Positions 6,850 through 14,010 of a stretch of 15,669 nt of DNA are shown piece by piece (the first letter of the stretch is position 1; every line of letters begins with the position of its first letter). The stretch is from assembly GCF_958431955.1 (NCBI RefSeq), contig NZ_CAUASN010000049.1, forward strand, positions 1-15,669. Reading direction: 5' to 3'. A program made the position numbers and the translations under genes. Origin of the DNA: an uncultured Adlercreutzia sp. Its GTDB lineage: Bacteria; Actinomycetota; Coriobacteriia; Coriobacteriales; Eggerthellaceae. The notes under the pieces are model-generated. The model did not search any database. It saw only the letters and a list, made by a program, of their open reading frames with translations, and had not been told where the DNA came from.

Positions 6850-7279
6850 GGGAGGGGCCTTCGAGAACCTCGTCTGGGAAGGGGTGGGAGAAGCCGCGGT
6901 CGGCGGAGGCGCCGTAAGAGAAGGCGCACCGCAGGGCATCGACCGGCCCGTCCCCGCGGGCCTGGGGCGGCCCCACCCTGACCGCGCCCGGCAGTTCTCG
7001 CCCTTCGCCGCCCTGCGCGGTTACTACGAGCTCGTGCACGAGCGGGAGCAGGTGGTCGAGCCGCGCCAACCTCTTTCCGAGGAGGAGGCCCGCACCCTCG
7101 ATGAGGCCGTCGCGAGCCTCCGCCGCGGCGCTATGGTGAAAGCCGTCTTTTACGAAAAAGACGCTTACCGAACCATTGTCGGGACAGTGAGCCAGGTTGA
7201 TATGATCTATCATGACCTATGGATTGTACGGACGCGCATTCCGTTTGCGAGCTTGTGCGCCTTGGAAGTCGTCGGCTGA
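6842..7279 (+). CDS. YolD-like family protein
   Basis: The 145-residue protein matches the YolD-like family from about residue 47 on: DRARQFSPFAALRGYYE, then the acidic PLSEEEARTLDE helix, then the beta-strand part YRTIVGTVSQVD and a final IPFASLCALEVVG. In Bacillus and relatives these small proteins are commonly encoded beside a UvrX/YqjW-type polymerase and are thought to accompany it; their biochemical role is not settled. Here the ATG lies inside the last codons of the polymerase gene (8-base overlap), with GGGAGG at 6831-6836 five bases upstream. The first 46 residues, Gly/Ala/Pro-rich, are an extension not typical of the family and may be disordered. The start is set by the ribosome binding site. 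Confidence 0.9.
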   Translation: MARGGAFENLVWEGVGEAAVGGGAVREGAPQGIDRPVPAGLGRPHPDRARQFSPFAALRGYYELVHEREQVVEPRQPLSEEEARTLDEAVASLRRGAMVKAVFYEKDAYRTIVGTVSQVDMIYHDLWIVRTRIPFASLCALEVVG

Positions 7280-7291
7280 GAGGATTGCCCT

Positions 7292-8842
7292 ATGAGCAAC
7301 GAGATCAAGTGCCCCCATTGCGGGAAGGCCTTCACCGTGGACGAGAGCGGGTACGCGGCCATTCTGAACCAAGTGCGCGACCAGGAGTTCCAGCGGGAAC
7401 TGGCAGACCGCGAGCGGTTGCTGGACGAGAGCCGCGCCAAGGAGATCGAGCTTGCCCGCGCCCAGGTGCGCGACGAGATGAGCCGCCAGCTGAGCGAGAG
7501 CCGGGAGAAGAGCGCCGCCGAGCTCGCGGAGGAGCAGCGGAAGCTGGCCGCCCAGACCGAGCAGTTCAAGGCCCAGGCGAGCGAGTTCAGGTTGTCGGCT
7601 CAGGCCGAGAAGGCCGATCTGGAAAAGCAGCTCGCCGCGTTGCGGGCGCAGCTGGCCGCGCAGACGAGCGAGGCCGAGACGGCGCGCAAGCTGGCGGTGT
7701 CCGACGCCATTGCGGCCGAGGCGGAGAAGCTGCGCGCCGCCGAGCGCGAGCGCGACGAGCTGGCCCAGCGCCTCGAGGCCCAGCAGCGCCAGGCGGTCGT
7801 GGAGTCGCAGCTGGCGGTGCAGCAGGCCGAGGCGCGCGCGAAGGACGCCCAGGTGGCCGTGGAGCGCGAGCGCGACGAGCTGCGCGCTCAGGTGGAACGC
7901 GAGAAGGACGCGCTCGTGCGCGTGCAGGCCGAGCACAAGGCCGACCTGGCCGAGCGGATGCGCCTGAAGGACGAGCAGATCGCCGACCGCGAGCGCGAGA
8001 TCGAGCGCATCCAGGACATGAAGGCGCGCCTGTCCACGAAGATGCTCGGCGAGACGCTGGAGCAGCACTGCGAGATCGAGTTCAACCGCCTGCGCCCCAC
8101 GGCCTTCCCGCGCGCCTACTTCGAGAAGGACAACGAGGTGGTGGAGGGCACCAAGGGCGACTTCGTCTTCCGCGACTTCGACGAGGAGGGCAACGAGATC
8201 GTCTCCATCATGTTCGAGATGAAGAACGAGGCCGACGACTCCACGCACAAGAAGACCAACGAGTCGCACTTCAAGAAGCTCGATAGCGATCGTGCGAAGA
8301 AGGGCTGCGAGTACGCGGTGCTCGTGTCGCTGCTCGAGCCGGACAACGAGCTGTACAACGCCGGCATCACCGACGTGTCCTACCGCTACGATAAGATGTA
8401 CGTCATCCGCCCGCAGTTCTTCATCCCGCTCATCACGCTTTTGCGCAACGCGGCGCTCTCGTCGCTGCAGTACCGCCGCGAGCTCGCGCTCGTGCGCCAG
8501 CAGAACATCGACGTGACCAACTTCGAGGACCAGCTGGCCGACTTCAAGGACAAGTTCGGCCGCAACTACCGCATCGCCTCCGACAAGTTCCGCAAGGCCA
8601 TCGAGGAGATCGACAAGTCCATCGACCATCTGCAGAAGATCAAGGACAACCTGCTCGGCAGCGAGAACCAGCTGCGCCTGGCCAACGACAAGGCCGAGGA
8701 TCTCACGGTGAAGAAGCTCACCCGCAAGAACCCCACCATGAAGGCCCTGCTGGACGAGGCCCGCGACGCCAAGGCAGCGGGTCGCGCCGACGCTGTAAGC
8801 GACGGCGAGGTCGTGGACGCCGAGCCTCTGGATGAGGACTAG
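7292..8842 (+). CDS. DUF2130 protein: zinc-ribbon start, long coiled coil, nuclease-like domain
   Basis: The 516-residue protein begins with a zinc-ribbon-like CPHCGK (C7, C10). A long charged Ala/Glu/Arg/Gln-rich coiled coil covers about residues 20-255, and the conserved DUF2130 domain follows. In that domain D290 (KGDFVF) and E309-x-K311 (MFEMKNE) give the D...ExK pattern of PD-(D/E)xK nucleases; I recall this family being linked to that fold, but activity is not established. A helical region and an acidic tail end the protein. It starts 12 bases after the YolD gene behind a GAGAGG ribosome binding site and no terminator separates them, so it is probably the third gene of the LexA-controlled operon. 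The domain order loosely recalls RmuC, a coiled-coil protein with a nuclease-like domain, but the family is different. Confidence 0.9.
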   Translation: MSNEIKCPHCGKAFTVDESGYAAILNQVRDQEFQRELADRERLLDESRAKEIELARAQVRDEMSRQLSESREKSAAELAEEQRKLAAQTEQFKAQASEFRLSAQAEKADLEKQLAALRAQLAAQTSEAETARKLAVSDAIAAEAEKLRAAERERDELAQRLEAQQRQAVVESQLAVQQAEARAKDAQVAVERERDELRAQVEREKDALVRVQAEHKADLAERMRLKDEQIADREREIERIQDMKARLSTKMLGETLEQHCEIEFNRLRPTAFPRAYFEKDNEVVEGTKGDFVFRDFDEEGNEIVSIMFEMKNEADDSTHKKTNESHFKKLDSDRAKKGCEYAVLVSLLEPDNELYNAGITDVSYRYDKMYVIRPQFFIPLITLLRNAALSSLQYRRELALVRQQNIDVTNFEDQLADFKDKFGRNYRIASDKFRKAIEEIDKSIDHLQKIKDNLLGSENQLRLANDKAEDLTVKKLTRKNPTMKALLDEARDAKAAGRADAVSDGEVVDAEPLDED

Positions 8843-8900
8843 AGAGGCTCCGGCTCTACGGAAACGGGTTAAATCCGAGTCTGTAATGGAAGCCTCGAGG

Positions 8901-9161
8901 CTATTTCTCCCGCAGCTTGAGGGCGGCGGCGAGGCGGCGGCCCTTGCCGCATTTGGGTTTGGAAAGCGGGCAGTGTTTCTTGCAGCAGGTGCAGTGCTCT
9001 ATCTTGAGGGCGGCCTTCGCCTTCTCGCAGCCCTTGCAGCCCGCGGCGCTCTTCTCGCCCTTGCAGCCGGTGTGCTTCTTCTTGCGATCGAGCTTGGCGG
9101 CCTTCTTGTCGCCTTCGGCCTTGCGCTGCTTCTTGTCCTTCTTTTTCTTCTGGTCCTTCAT
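8901..9161 (-). CDS. small Lys/Cys-rich protein, probably metal binding, unknown function
   Basis: The 86-residue product has about 27 lysines and eight cysteines. The N-terminal half is almost all charged (MKDQKKKKDKKQRK) and the C-terminal half holds the cysteines: GCKG, then GCKGCEK, then EHCTCCKKHC and KPKCGKG. The CxxC and CxCC spacing suggests bound zinc or another metal, and the lysine tail suggests binding to nucleic acid or membrane; both are inferences. I recognise no family. Coding is supported by G/C at nearly all third positions, by GAGGAG at about six bases before the ATG, and by a plausible promoter. The overlapping plus-strand frame would encode a Leu/Ala-rich protein without a ribosome binding site. 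It is convergent with the DUF2130 gene and divergent from the HIRAN gene; a small palindrome, AGCCTCGAGGCT (8891-8902), covers its stop. Confidence 0.75.
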   Translation of the reverse strand: MKDQKKKKDKKQRKAEGDKKAAKLDRKKKHTGCKGEKSAAGCKGCEKAKAALKIEHCTCCKKHCPLSKPKCGKGRRLAAALKLREK

Positions 9162-9207
9162 GGACGCTCCTCATCGTCGGGCACGGTTTCCCCAGTGATC
9201 GACGGGC

Positions 9208-9237
9208 AGTGTACCATGGGGCTTCCAGGGTGATCAA
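9208..9237 (-). promoter_or_regulatory. promoter of the Lys/Cys-rich protein gene
   Basis: On the minus strand TTGATC (9232-9237) and TACACT (9208-9213) are separated by 18 bases. This gives a leader of about 40 bases containing the ribosome binding site. A TGTACC half-site (plus strand 9210-9215) overlaps the -10 box. Confidence 0.5.
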
Positions 9238-9282
9238 CCGGGGCCGGCAATCCGATGCCATCTTGGCACAAGAACCCATTGC

Positions 9283-9300
9283 TGTACCAGAAAAGGTACA
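9283..9300. promoter_or_regulatory. TGTACC-N6-GGTACA inverted repeat, candidate operator of the HIRAN-Sel1 unit
   Basis: Two perfect 6-base arms are separated by six bases. A weak -10 (TAAGAT, 9321-9326) lies about 20 bases downstream, so the repeat covers the -35 region of the HIRAN promoter. A third TGTACC copy overlaps the promoter of the divergent gene at 9210-9215, so one regulator might act on both. The regulator is unknown. Confidence 0.4.
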
Positions 9301-9359
9301 CATGGAACACTGCCGCGGCGTAAGATGCTCCTATCGCATTCAACGAAACGGAGGACGCC

Positions 9360-9686
9360 ATGGCAAACACAGCATCATCGATCTGCGTCGTGGAGAACAC
9401 GACGGTGGCAGGCACGCGGCACGTGGCCGGTGTGGCCGAGATGGCCGAGGGCTACGCGAAAGGCGAGCGCTTCTCGCTCGTGCGCGACGCGGCGAACCGC
9501 TTCGACCCCTGGGCCGTGGAGGTGCGCGACGGACAGGACCGGCGCATCGGGTACGTGTCCTGCGAGTGCAACGAGTTCGTGGGCCGGCTTCTGGATGGCG
9601 GCAAGTCGGTGGAGGGGCGCCTGACGGCCCGCGAGCAGGTGGGTTCGTGGTGCCGGTTGGTGATGGAGGTGCATCTCAATGACTAG
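9360..9686 (+). CDS. stand-alone HIRAN-domain protein
   Basis: This 108-residue protein is nearly all HIRAN domain: HVAGVAEMAEGY, then GERFSLVRDAANRFDPWAVEV, then RRIGYVSCECNEFVGRLLDG. HIRAN domains, known from the helicase HLTF and bacterial proteins, bind DNA ends or damaged DNA; the RdaaNrfDpwAv pattern and the GYV strand are the hallmark. Alone it has no catalytic domain, so it is probably an adapter or a DNA-binding subunit. GGAGGA at 9350-9355 sets the ATG at 9360. It overlaps the Sel1-repeat gene by eight bases, so the two are translationally coupled and may act together. Confidence 0.85.
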   Translation: MANTASSICVVENTTVAGTRHVAGVAEMAEGYAKGERFSLVRDAANRFDPWAVEVRDGQDRRIGYVSCECNEFVGRLLDGGKSVEGRLTAREQVGSWCRLVMEVHLND

Positions 9687-10629
9687 CGCCGCCGCTGTTT
9701 TGGAGCGCCGGGACGGCGCCATCACGCTCGGCCAGCGCACGGCCCGCGCCGTGTTCGGCTCGCCCAGCGTACGCCGGGCCAACGGCGGGGCGAAGACGAG
9801 CTTCGTGCCTCGGGTGCTGCGCGGCCCTCGCTGGCGTCGTCGCCAGGCCGATGCGGGCGTGTTCGCCATCGACCGGCAGGGCACGGAGGCCGCCGAGCGC
9901 CTGCCGCGCATCTGGGTGAGCGAGCCTGCCCAGGACGGCCCCGGCCGGGTGTTCACGGCATCCTATCCCGCTGGCCCCGATCGGGGCGGTTGGCGGGCCA
10001 TGGAGCTGGCCGAGGCGTGCTTCGCCGAGGCGCTGGGGCTTGCGGGCCCGGAGTGCCGCCGCCGTCGCATCGACTGTTACCGGGCGGCGGAGATCCTGCT
10101 TCTGCACGCCGCGGCCCGGGGCAGCGTGGGAGCCCACTGCCGGCTCGGCATCATCTACGCCGATGACCTGTGCGAGGGCGAGTACTGGCGCGGGCTGCTG
10201 GAATGCCGCGCGCTCCACGCCGCCGACACGCCCCTGGACGAGCGGGCCTACCGGCACTTCACCTTCGGCGCTCTGCACGGCCACGGCGAGTGCGCCTGGC
10301 GGCTCGGCGAGCTGGTGGCGGCCGGGCGCGGGTGCGCCGCCGACGAGGCCCGGGCGCTCGCGCTGTACCGCCAGGCCTTCGACGCGGAGAACGGGCGCGT
10401 CGACGAGGACCGCGCCCAGACGGGCAATGCCGCCCTGCGCCTGGCCCGGGCCTTCGAGTGCGGCCGCGGCTGCGAGCAGAGCTTCCGCCGCGCTCGCACG
10501 TGGTACCGCGTGGCGGCCGTGGCCCTCGGCGCGGCTTTCGATGCCGGGCAGTGGCACTTCAAGCGCGAGCGCCTGGAGGCCCGCCGGGGCGTGGCCCGCA
10601 TGGCCCAGGAGCTGGCCGGCTGCTACTGA
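9679..10629 (+). CDS. Sel1-like repeat protein coupled to the HIRAN protein
   Basis: The 316-residue protein has a basic, poorly conserved-looking N-terminal region (about residues 1-105, Arg-rich). Helical Sel1-type repeats follow: HAAARGSVGAHCRLGIIYAD, then FGALHGHGECAWRLGELVAA with ALALYRQAFDA, then NAALRLARAFECGRGC with ARTWYRVAAVAL. Sel1 repeats, a TPR-like solenoid, hold protein partners together, so a scaffolding role is likely. No signal peptide or membrane segment is visible, and function is otherwise unknown. The ATG overlaps the end of the HIRAN gene by eight bases, with GGAGG at 9665-9669. It ends just before a hairpin terminator and a convergent gene. Confidence 0.85.
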   Translation: MTSAAAVLERRDGAITLGQRTARAVFGSPSVRRANGGAKTSFVPRVLRGPRWRRRQADAGVFAIDRQGTEAAERLPRIWVSEPAQDGPGRVFTASYPAGPDRGGWRAMELAEACFAEALGLAGPECRRRRIDCYRAAEILLLHAAARGSVGAHCRLGIIYADDLCEGEYWRGLLECRALHAADTPLDERAYRHFTFGALHGHGECAWRLGELVAAGRGCAADEARALALYRQAFDAENGRVDEDRAQTGNAALRLARAFECGRGCEQSFRRARTWYRVAAVALGAAFDAGQWHFKRERLEARRGVARMAQELAGCY

Positions 10630-10637
10630 GCGTGGAA

Positions 10638-10665
10638 AAGGCCGCCGCGGGGAAGCGGCGGCCTT
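10638..10665. terminator. terminator shared by two convergent genes
   Basis: A perfect 11-bp stem (10638-10648 with 10655-10665) with a 6-base loop lies between the stops of the Sel1 gene (10629) and the minus-strand gene (10711). Read on the minus strand it ends in a short T-run (TTTT, from the A residues at 10636-10639), so it serves the minus-strand gene better than the plus-strand one. Confidence 0.75.
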
Positions 10666-10710
10666 GAGGGAGCGGCGTGCGCATCGGCGCACGATCGGGT
10701 GTCGTCGGCC

Positions 10711-11028
10711 TTACTGCCCGAGCGGGTTGTCGAAGGCGGCGGGCAGCTGGCCGGCCAAAGTCTCGTACTCGGCGACGTTGCGGCGCATGAAGTCGTTGAA
10801 GTCGTCGTAGTGCTCGCGCAGCGCCCGGGCGAACTTCTCCACGGGCCAGATCTCGGGGGCCTCCTCCAGGCCGCCCTTGCCGTCCACGGTGTGCTCCCAC
10901 TCGATGATCTCGGCCTTGGCGACCTTCAGATCGTGGGACAGGCGGTCTTCGCGCTCGAGCTTCTCCAGGTCGGGCATCAGGTGTTTCTGAATCTCGATGA
11001 GCTTGACGACGAGTTCCTGATAGGTCAT
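10711..11028 (-). CDS. 105-residue acidic helical protein of unknown function
   Basis: From MTYQELVVKLIEIQKHL on, the product is rich in Glu, Asp and Lys and looks entirely helical; it has no signal peptide, membrane segment or cysteine motif, and I recognise no family. The start is fixed by AGGAGG (plus-strand 11035-11040) six bases before the ATG at 11028; the much longer open frame upstream reads as low-quality Arg/Pro-rich sequence crossing the promoter region, so it is not used. It is monocistronic, divergent from the AddB-like gene, and ends at the shared terminator. Confidence 0.8.
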   Translation of the reverse strand: MTYQELVVKLIEIQKHLMPDLEKLEREDRLSHDLKVAKAEIIEWEHTVDGKGGLEEAPEIWPVEKFARALREHYDDFNDFMRRNVAEYETLAGQLPAAFDNPLGQ

Positions 11029-11101
11029 GGTGCGCCTCCTAAGGTGTTTGCCGGTAGCGCCCGGCGACATGCGGCGGACCGCGGCGGTCGGGCTGGCTTT
11101 C

Positions 11102-11136
11102 ATGATAGGCGCGGCCCGAGGCTTTTCCCGGAAAAG
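11102..11136 (-). promoter_or_regulatory. possible promoter and operator of the 105-residue protein gene
   Basis: On the minus strand a TATCAT -10 box lies at 11102-11107. The palindrome CTTTTCCCGGAAAAG (11122-11136, 7-1-7 arms) covers its -35 region. It looks like a repressor site, but the regulator is unknown and the -35 box is weak. Confidence 0.38.
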
Positions 11137-11239
11137 GGCGCGCGGGGTCAACGCGCGGAGGGCGACTCGTTGCCAAACCCTCACGTTGGCTGTACGGTCC
11201 GCAGGAGGAGGGGAGCATGGAGGCGGCGTGCAGTTGGGG

Positions 11240-11245
11240 TACAAT
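11240..11245 (+). promoter_or_regulatory. -10 box of the addBA promoter
   Basis: TACAAT preceded by GGG lies about 36 bases before the GTG start of the AddB-like gene, leaving a leader of about 29 bases that carries the ribosome binding site. No clear -35 is seen. Confidence 0.5.
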
Positions 11246-11280
11246 AATCGGTCGAAATACCTGCGAGGAAGGAACAGGGC

Positions 11281-14010
11281 GTGCGCGAATCCGTCACGGA
11301 GCTCTATACGACCATCGAGAAGGCTCACGCGGCCGCCAAGCGCGCCGCGGCCGCTGGCGAGGCGGCGTCGCTCGGCACCGCGCGCGCGACGCCGACCACG
11401 CTCGTGGCAGAGCTGTGGGAGCTGTGGGGCGACGGGCGCGCGCTTGTGAGCCGCGCGCAGCGGGAGCTGCTCGTGGGCGCCGCGCTGCGACACCGGGACG
11501 CGCTTGTGGCCTCGGCGGGAACAGCGGAGCTGCTCGCGCGGTTCTTCGCCCGCTACGGCAGCGCTCTGGCACGCTGCGGGGACGAGTCCGCCTTAACCGA
11601 GCGGGAGCGTGCCGTGCTGCGGGCCTCCGCCGACTACCGCGCCGCCCTCGAGGAAGTTTCCCTCGTCGAGGCGGAGGAGGCGGCGTTTCTGCTTGCGGAG
11701 GCGGCTCGCGCGGGCGAGGTGCGCCTTCACCCCGTCACGGCGGTCGATCCGGTAGATGCCGGGCCGGGCGTGATGGCGCTGCTGGGCCAGTGCGGGTGCG
11801 GGGGCGACGAGGGCGGCGAGCCCTTCGCCGTCGGCGGCCTGCCTGCGGGAGTGGCGCTCTCCGTGCTTTTGGCCGCGGGCCCGGCGGCCACGCCGGCGCT
11901 CGTGTTGGGCGAGCTGCGCCGGACGCTGGACGAGGGCGCTGAGACGGCCCTCGTGTGCGCTCCCGACGCTCGCTCGCTCTACGATATGCTGGCGCCGTCG
12001 CTGGCCGCCGACGGTATCGGCTGCTCCCTTCGCTGCGCTGCGCCGTGGGGGGAGACGCTCGTCGGGCGGGCATGGGATGCCGTAGGGCGCCTCGGCTCCG
12101 CGGCGCGCCCTGCCGCCGCGGCCACCGATTTCGCCTACAACGCGCTCTCCGGTATGGATGCCGTGGCGGGGCGCCGCCTGAACGGCACGCTGCGCGGCGA
12201 CCGCCTTGCCGACGGGCCGGCCGCTGCCGCGCTTCTGCGCGAGGCCTCCCCGGCCTTCGCCGTCTTCGAACGCCTGCAGCGCGCCTTCTCCGTCAGCGAT
12301 GCCGCTGCCGCCCGCGCTGCCGTCGGTGCCGACCTCCGGGCGCTCGAGCAGGCAGTGCGCGAGGCCCGGGGGCTTTCGCCTGTCCAGCGCGCACGGGAGC
12401 TAGCTGCCGCTGCCGCCATCGCCGAGCTTGCCGAGGCTGCCTGGTCTCTCGGCATTCCGCTCGCAGACGCCGGGGCCCTTCTCGCTTCCCGCAAGGTCTC
12501 TGTGAGCGCCCGCGTCGGGGGCGCTCGCGGCGCGTCCGTGGAGTTCGCCGAGCTCGACCGCTTGACGTCGCTTCTGCCGGAAAGCTACGACGCGGTGGTT
12601 CTGGCCGATACGACCGATGCGGCCTTTCCCGCCGCCCAGACGCGGACGGCGTTGGACGGCCTGGCCCGGAAGCTGGGGCTTCCCGCATCGGCCGACGCTC
12701 TGGAGCGGCAGCGTCGTCGTTTCTGCGCCGGAAAGGCCGCCGCGCGGCGGCGCCTCGCCCTCGTTGTGGCCCAGCGTACGGCCGAGGGGGAGGAGGCCTA
12801 TCCCGCCTTCTTCCTGAAGGAATTCGCCGAGGCGGTTGCCGATGAGGCCCGCGCGGCTGCCCGGGCTGCGGGGCGTGTTGCCGAGGCGGCCGCGTGGGAC
12901 GAGTGCGATGAGGACGCCTTCGGCCTTCCCGTGCCCCTTCTGCGCGACGCATGTCGTCTCGGCGAGGACGATCTGCCGGCCTCGGTCGGCGGTGCCTTCG
13001 CGCCCGTGGCGGAGCGCGTGTCCCTGCAAGCGGTGCACCGTGGGCGCCTCGACAGGCTCGACCTGGTGCGCTTCTTGCGCACGGCCGACGAGGAGGGGCG
13101 CGCCGTCATCGTGCTGTCCCCCTCGGCGCTCGAACTGTACGTGGGCTGTCCCTACGCGTGGTTTTTGGAACGACGCGTGGGAGTGTCCGCCCTCGACGAG
13201 GAGTTCGGCCCCCTGGAGAAGGGCAGCTTCGCCCACAGCGTGCTTGCGCGCTTTTACGACGAGGCGGCCCGGTGCGGCATCGCGCGCCTTGACGGCGTTT
13301 CCGCCGCGACATGGGAGCCGCTGTTCGAGGCGACCTTCGACGCGGTGGCCGCCGAGCAGAGCGGGCTCGAGCCGGGCAGCGGCCGGCTCGTGGCGCTTAC
13401 TGAGGCCGAGGGGCTGGAGCTTGCGCGCCTGCGATCGCAGCTGCGCGAGAGCCTGCACCGCCAGGCCCGCTTCGCGCCGTCGTTCGCGGTGCGGTCCCAC
13501 GAGCACGTCATAGCCGCCGAGGACGGCGTGGACTACGCCGGCGTGCGCGTGAACGGCCGCGTGGACCGCATCGACGTGGACGAGGCCTCCGGCCGCTTCG
13601 CCGTCGTGGACTACAAGGGCACGGCAGGTGCCGAGTACGCGGCCGCCATGGGCGATGATGCCGAGGCGCCTCCCTTGCCCAAGCGCATCCAGGGGCTCGT
13701 CTACGCCCAGGCGCTGCGTCCCTCCCTTCCGCATCTGCACTGCGCCGGCGCCCTGTATCTGGCCTACCGCGCCCGCGCCGACAAGGATATGGTGGCGGGC
13801 GCCGCCGACGCGGCGGTCTTCGGGGAAGATCCCTTCGTGGGCCGCGCCTCGGTGGTGCCCATGAACTTCGACGCCTACCTGGATGCCGTGGAGGCGCTCG
13901 TGGCCGAGCGGGTGCGTCACCTGTACGCGGGGGACATCGCCCCCGATCCGCGCTTTGCGGGCATCTGCTCCTACTGCCCGGCCGTGGGCTGCGAAAGGAG
14001 GCTCGCATGA
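11281..14010 (+). CDS. addB: AddB-like subunit: inactive helicase part plus iron-sulfur PD-(D/E)xK nuclease
   Basis: The 909-residue protein is the presumed nuclease partner of the AddA-like helicase in double-strand-break end resection. Its C-terminal nuclease domain has H652, D762, then D777-Y-K779 (VVDYKG) and the Q804-x3-Y808 motif. The cysteines C623 (VGCPYAWFLERR), C896, C899 and C904 match the arrangement of the AddB iron-sulfur staple that closes the nuclease domain. The helicase-like N-terminal part has no Walker A motif and begins only about 40 residues before the TLVAELWELWGDGR region, so it is shorter than the roughly 1,100 residues usual for AddB. GTG at 11281 is used with GAGGAAGGAA just upstream; an in-frame stop at 11245-11247 excludes a longer form. 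It overlaps the next gene by four bases (ATGA), so the two are coupled. AdnAB-type complexes are less likely because the helicase motifs are absent here. Confidence 0.85.
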   Translation: MRESVTELYTTIEKAHAAAKRAAAAGEAASLGTARATPTTLVAELWELWGDGRALVSRAQRELLVGAALRHRDALVASAGTAELLARFFARYGSALARCGDESALTERERAVLRASADYRAALEEVSLVEAEEAAFLLAEAARAGEVRLHPVTAVDPVDAGPGVMALLGQCGCGGDEGGEPFAVGGLPAGVALSVLLAAGPAATPALVLGELRRTLDEGAETALVCAPDARSLYDMLAPSLAADGIGCSLRCAAPWGETLVGRAWDAVGRLGSAARPAAAATDFAYNALSGMDAVAGRRLNGTLRGDRLADGPAAAALLREASPAFAVFERLQRAFSVSDAAAARAAVGADLRALEQAVREARGLSPVQRARELAAAAAIAELAEAAWSLGIPLADAGALLASRKVSVSARVGGARGASVEFAELDRLTSLLPESYDAVVLADTTDAAFPAAQTRTALDGLARKLGLPASADALERQRRRFCAGKAAARRRLALVVAQRTAEGEEAYPAFFLKEFAEAVADEARAAARAAGRVAEAAAWDECDEDAFGLPVPLLRDACRLGEDDLPASVGGAFAPVAERVSLQAVHRGRLDRLDLVRFLRTADEEGRAVIVLSPSALELYVGCPYAWFLERRVGVSALDEEFGPLEKGSFAHSVLARFYDEAARCGIARLDGVSAATWEPLFEATFDAVAAEQSGLEPGSGRLVALTEAEGLELARLRSQLRESLHRQARFAPSFAVRSHEHVIAAEDGVDYAGVRVNGRVDRIDVDEASGRFAVVDYKGTAGAEYAAAMGDDAEAPPLPKRIQGLVYAQALRPSLPHLHCAGALYLAYRARADKDMVAGAADAAVFGEDPFVGRASVVPMNFDAYLDAVEALVAERVRHLYAGDIAPDPRFAGICSYCPAVGCERRLA

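Noticed and set aside
7201..7213. AT-rich ATGATCTATCAT repeat as an internal promoter or operator for the DUF2130 gene
   Set aside because: It lies in conserved YolD coding sequence and the only -35 candidate is 19 bases away; too weak to call.
7217..8629. Long minus-strand frame across the DUF2130 gene
   Set aside because: A Leu/Val/His/Ala-rich shadow of a high-GC coiled-coil gene, with no start signals or family resemblance.
8832..9233. Plus-strand frame of 133 codons with a hydrophobic Leu/Ala-rich middle
   Set aside because: It has no ribosome binding site and overlaps the Lys/Cys-rich gene on the other strand. Its hydrophobicity is the expected antisense image of Lys/Glu/Ala codons.
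11029..11493. Upstream extension of the 105-residue protein frame
   Set aside because: Arg/Pro-rich sequence crossing the promoter region and the start of the AddB-like gene; the strong ribosome binding site fixes the start at 11028.
12400..13920. 506-codon minus-strand frame across the AddB-like gene
   Set aside because: An antisense shadow; the plus strand carries intact nuclease and cysteine motifs.
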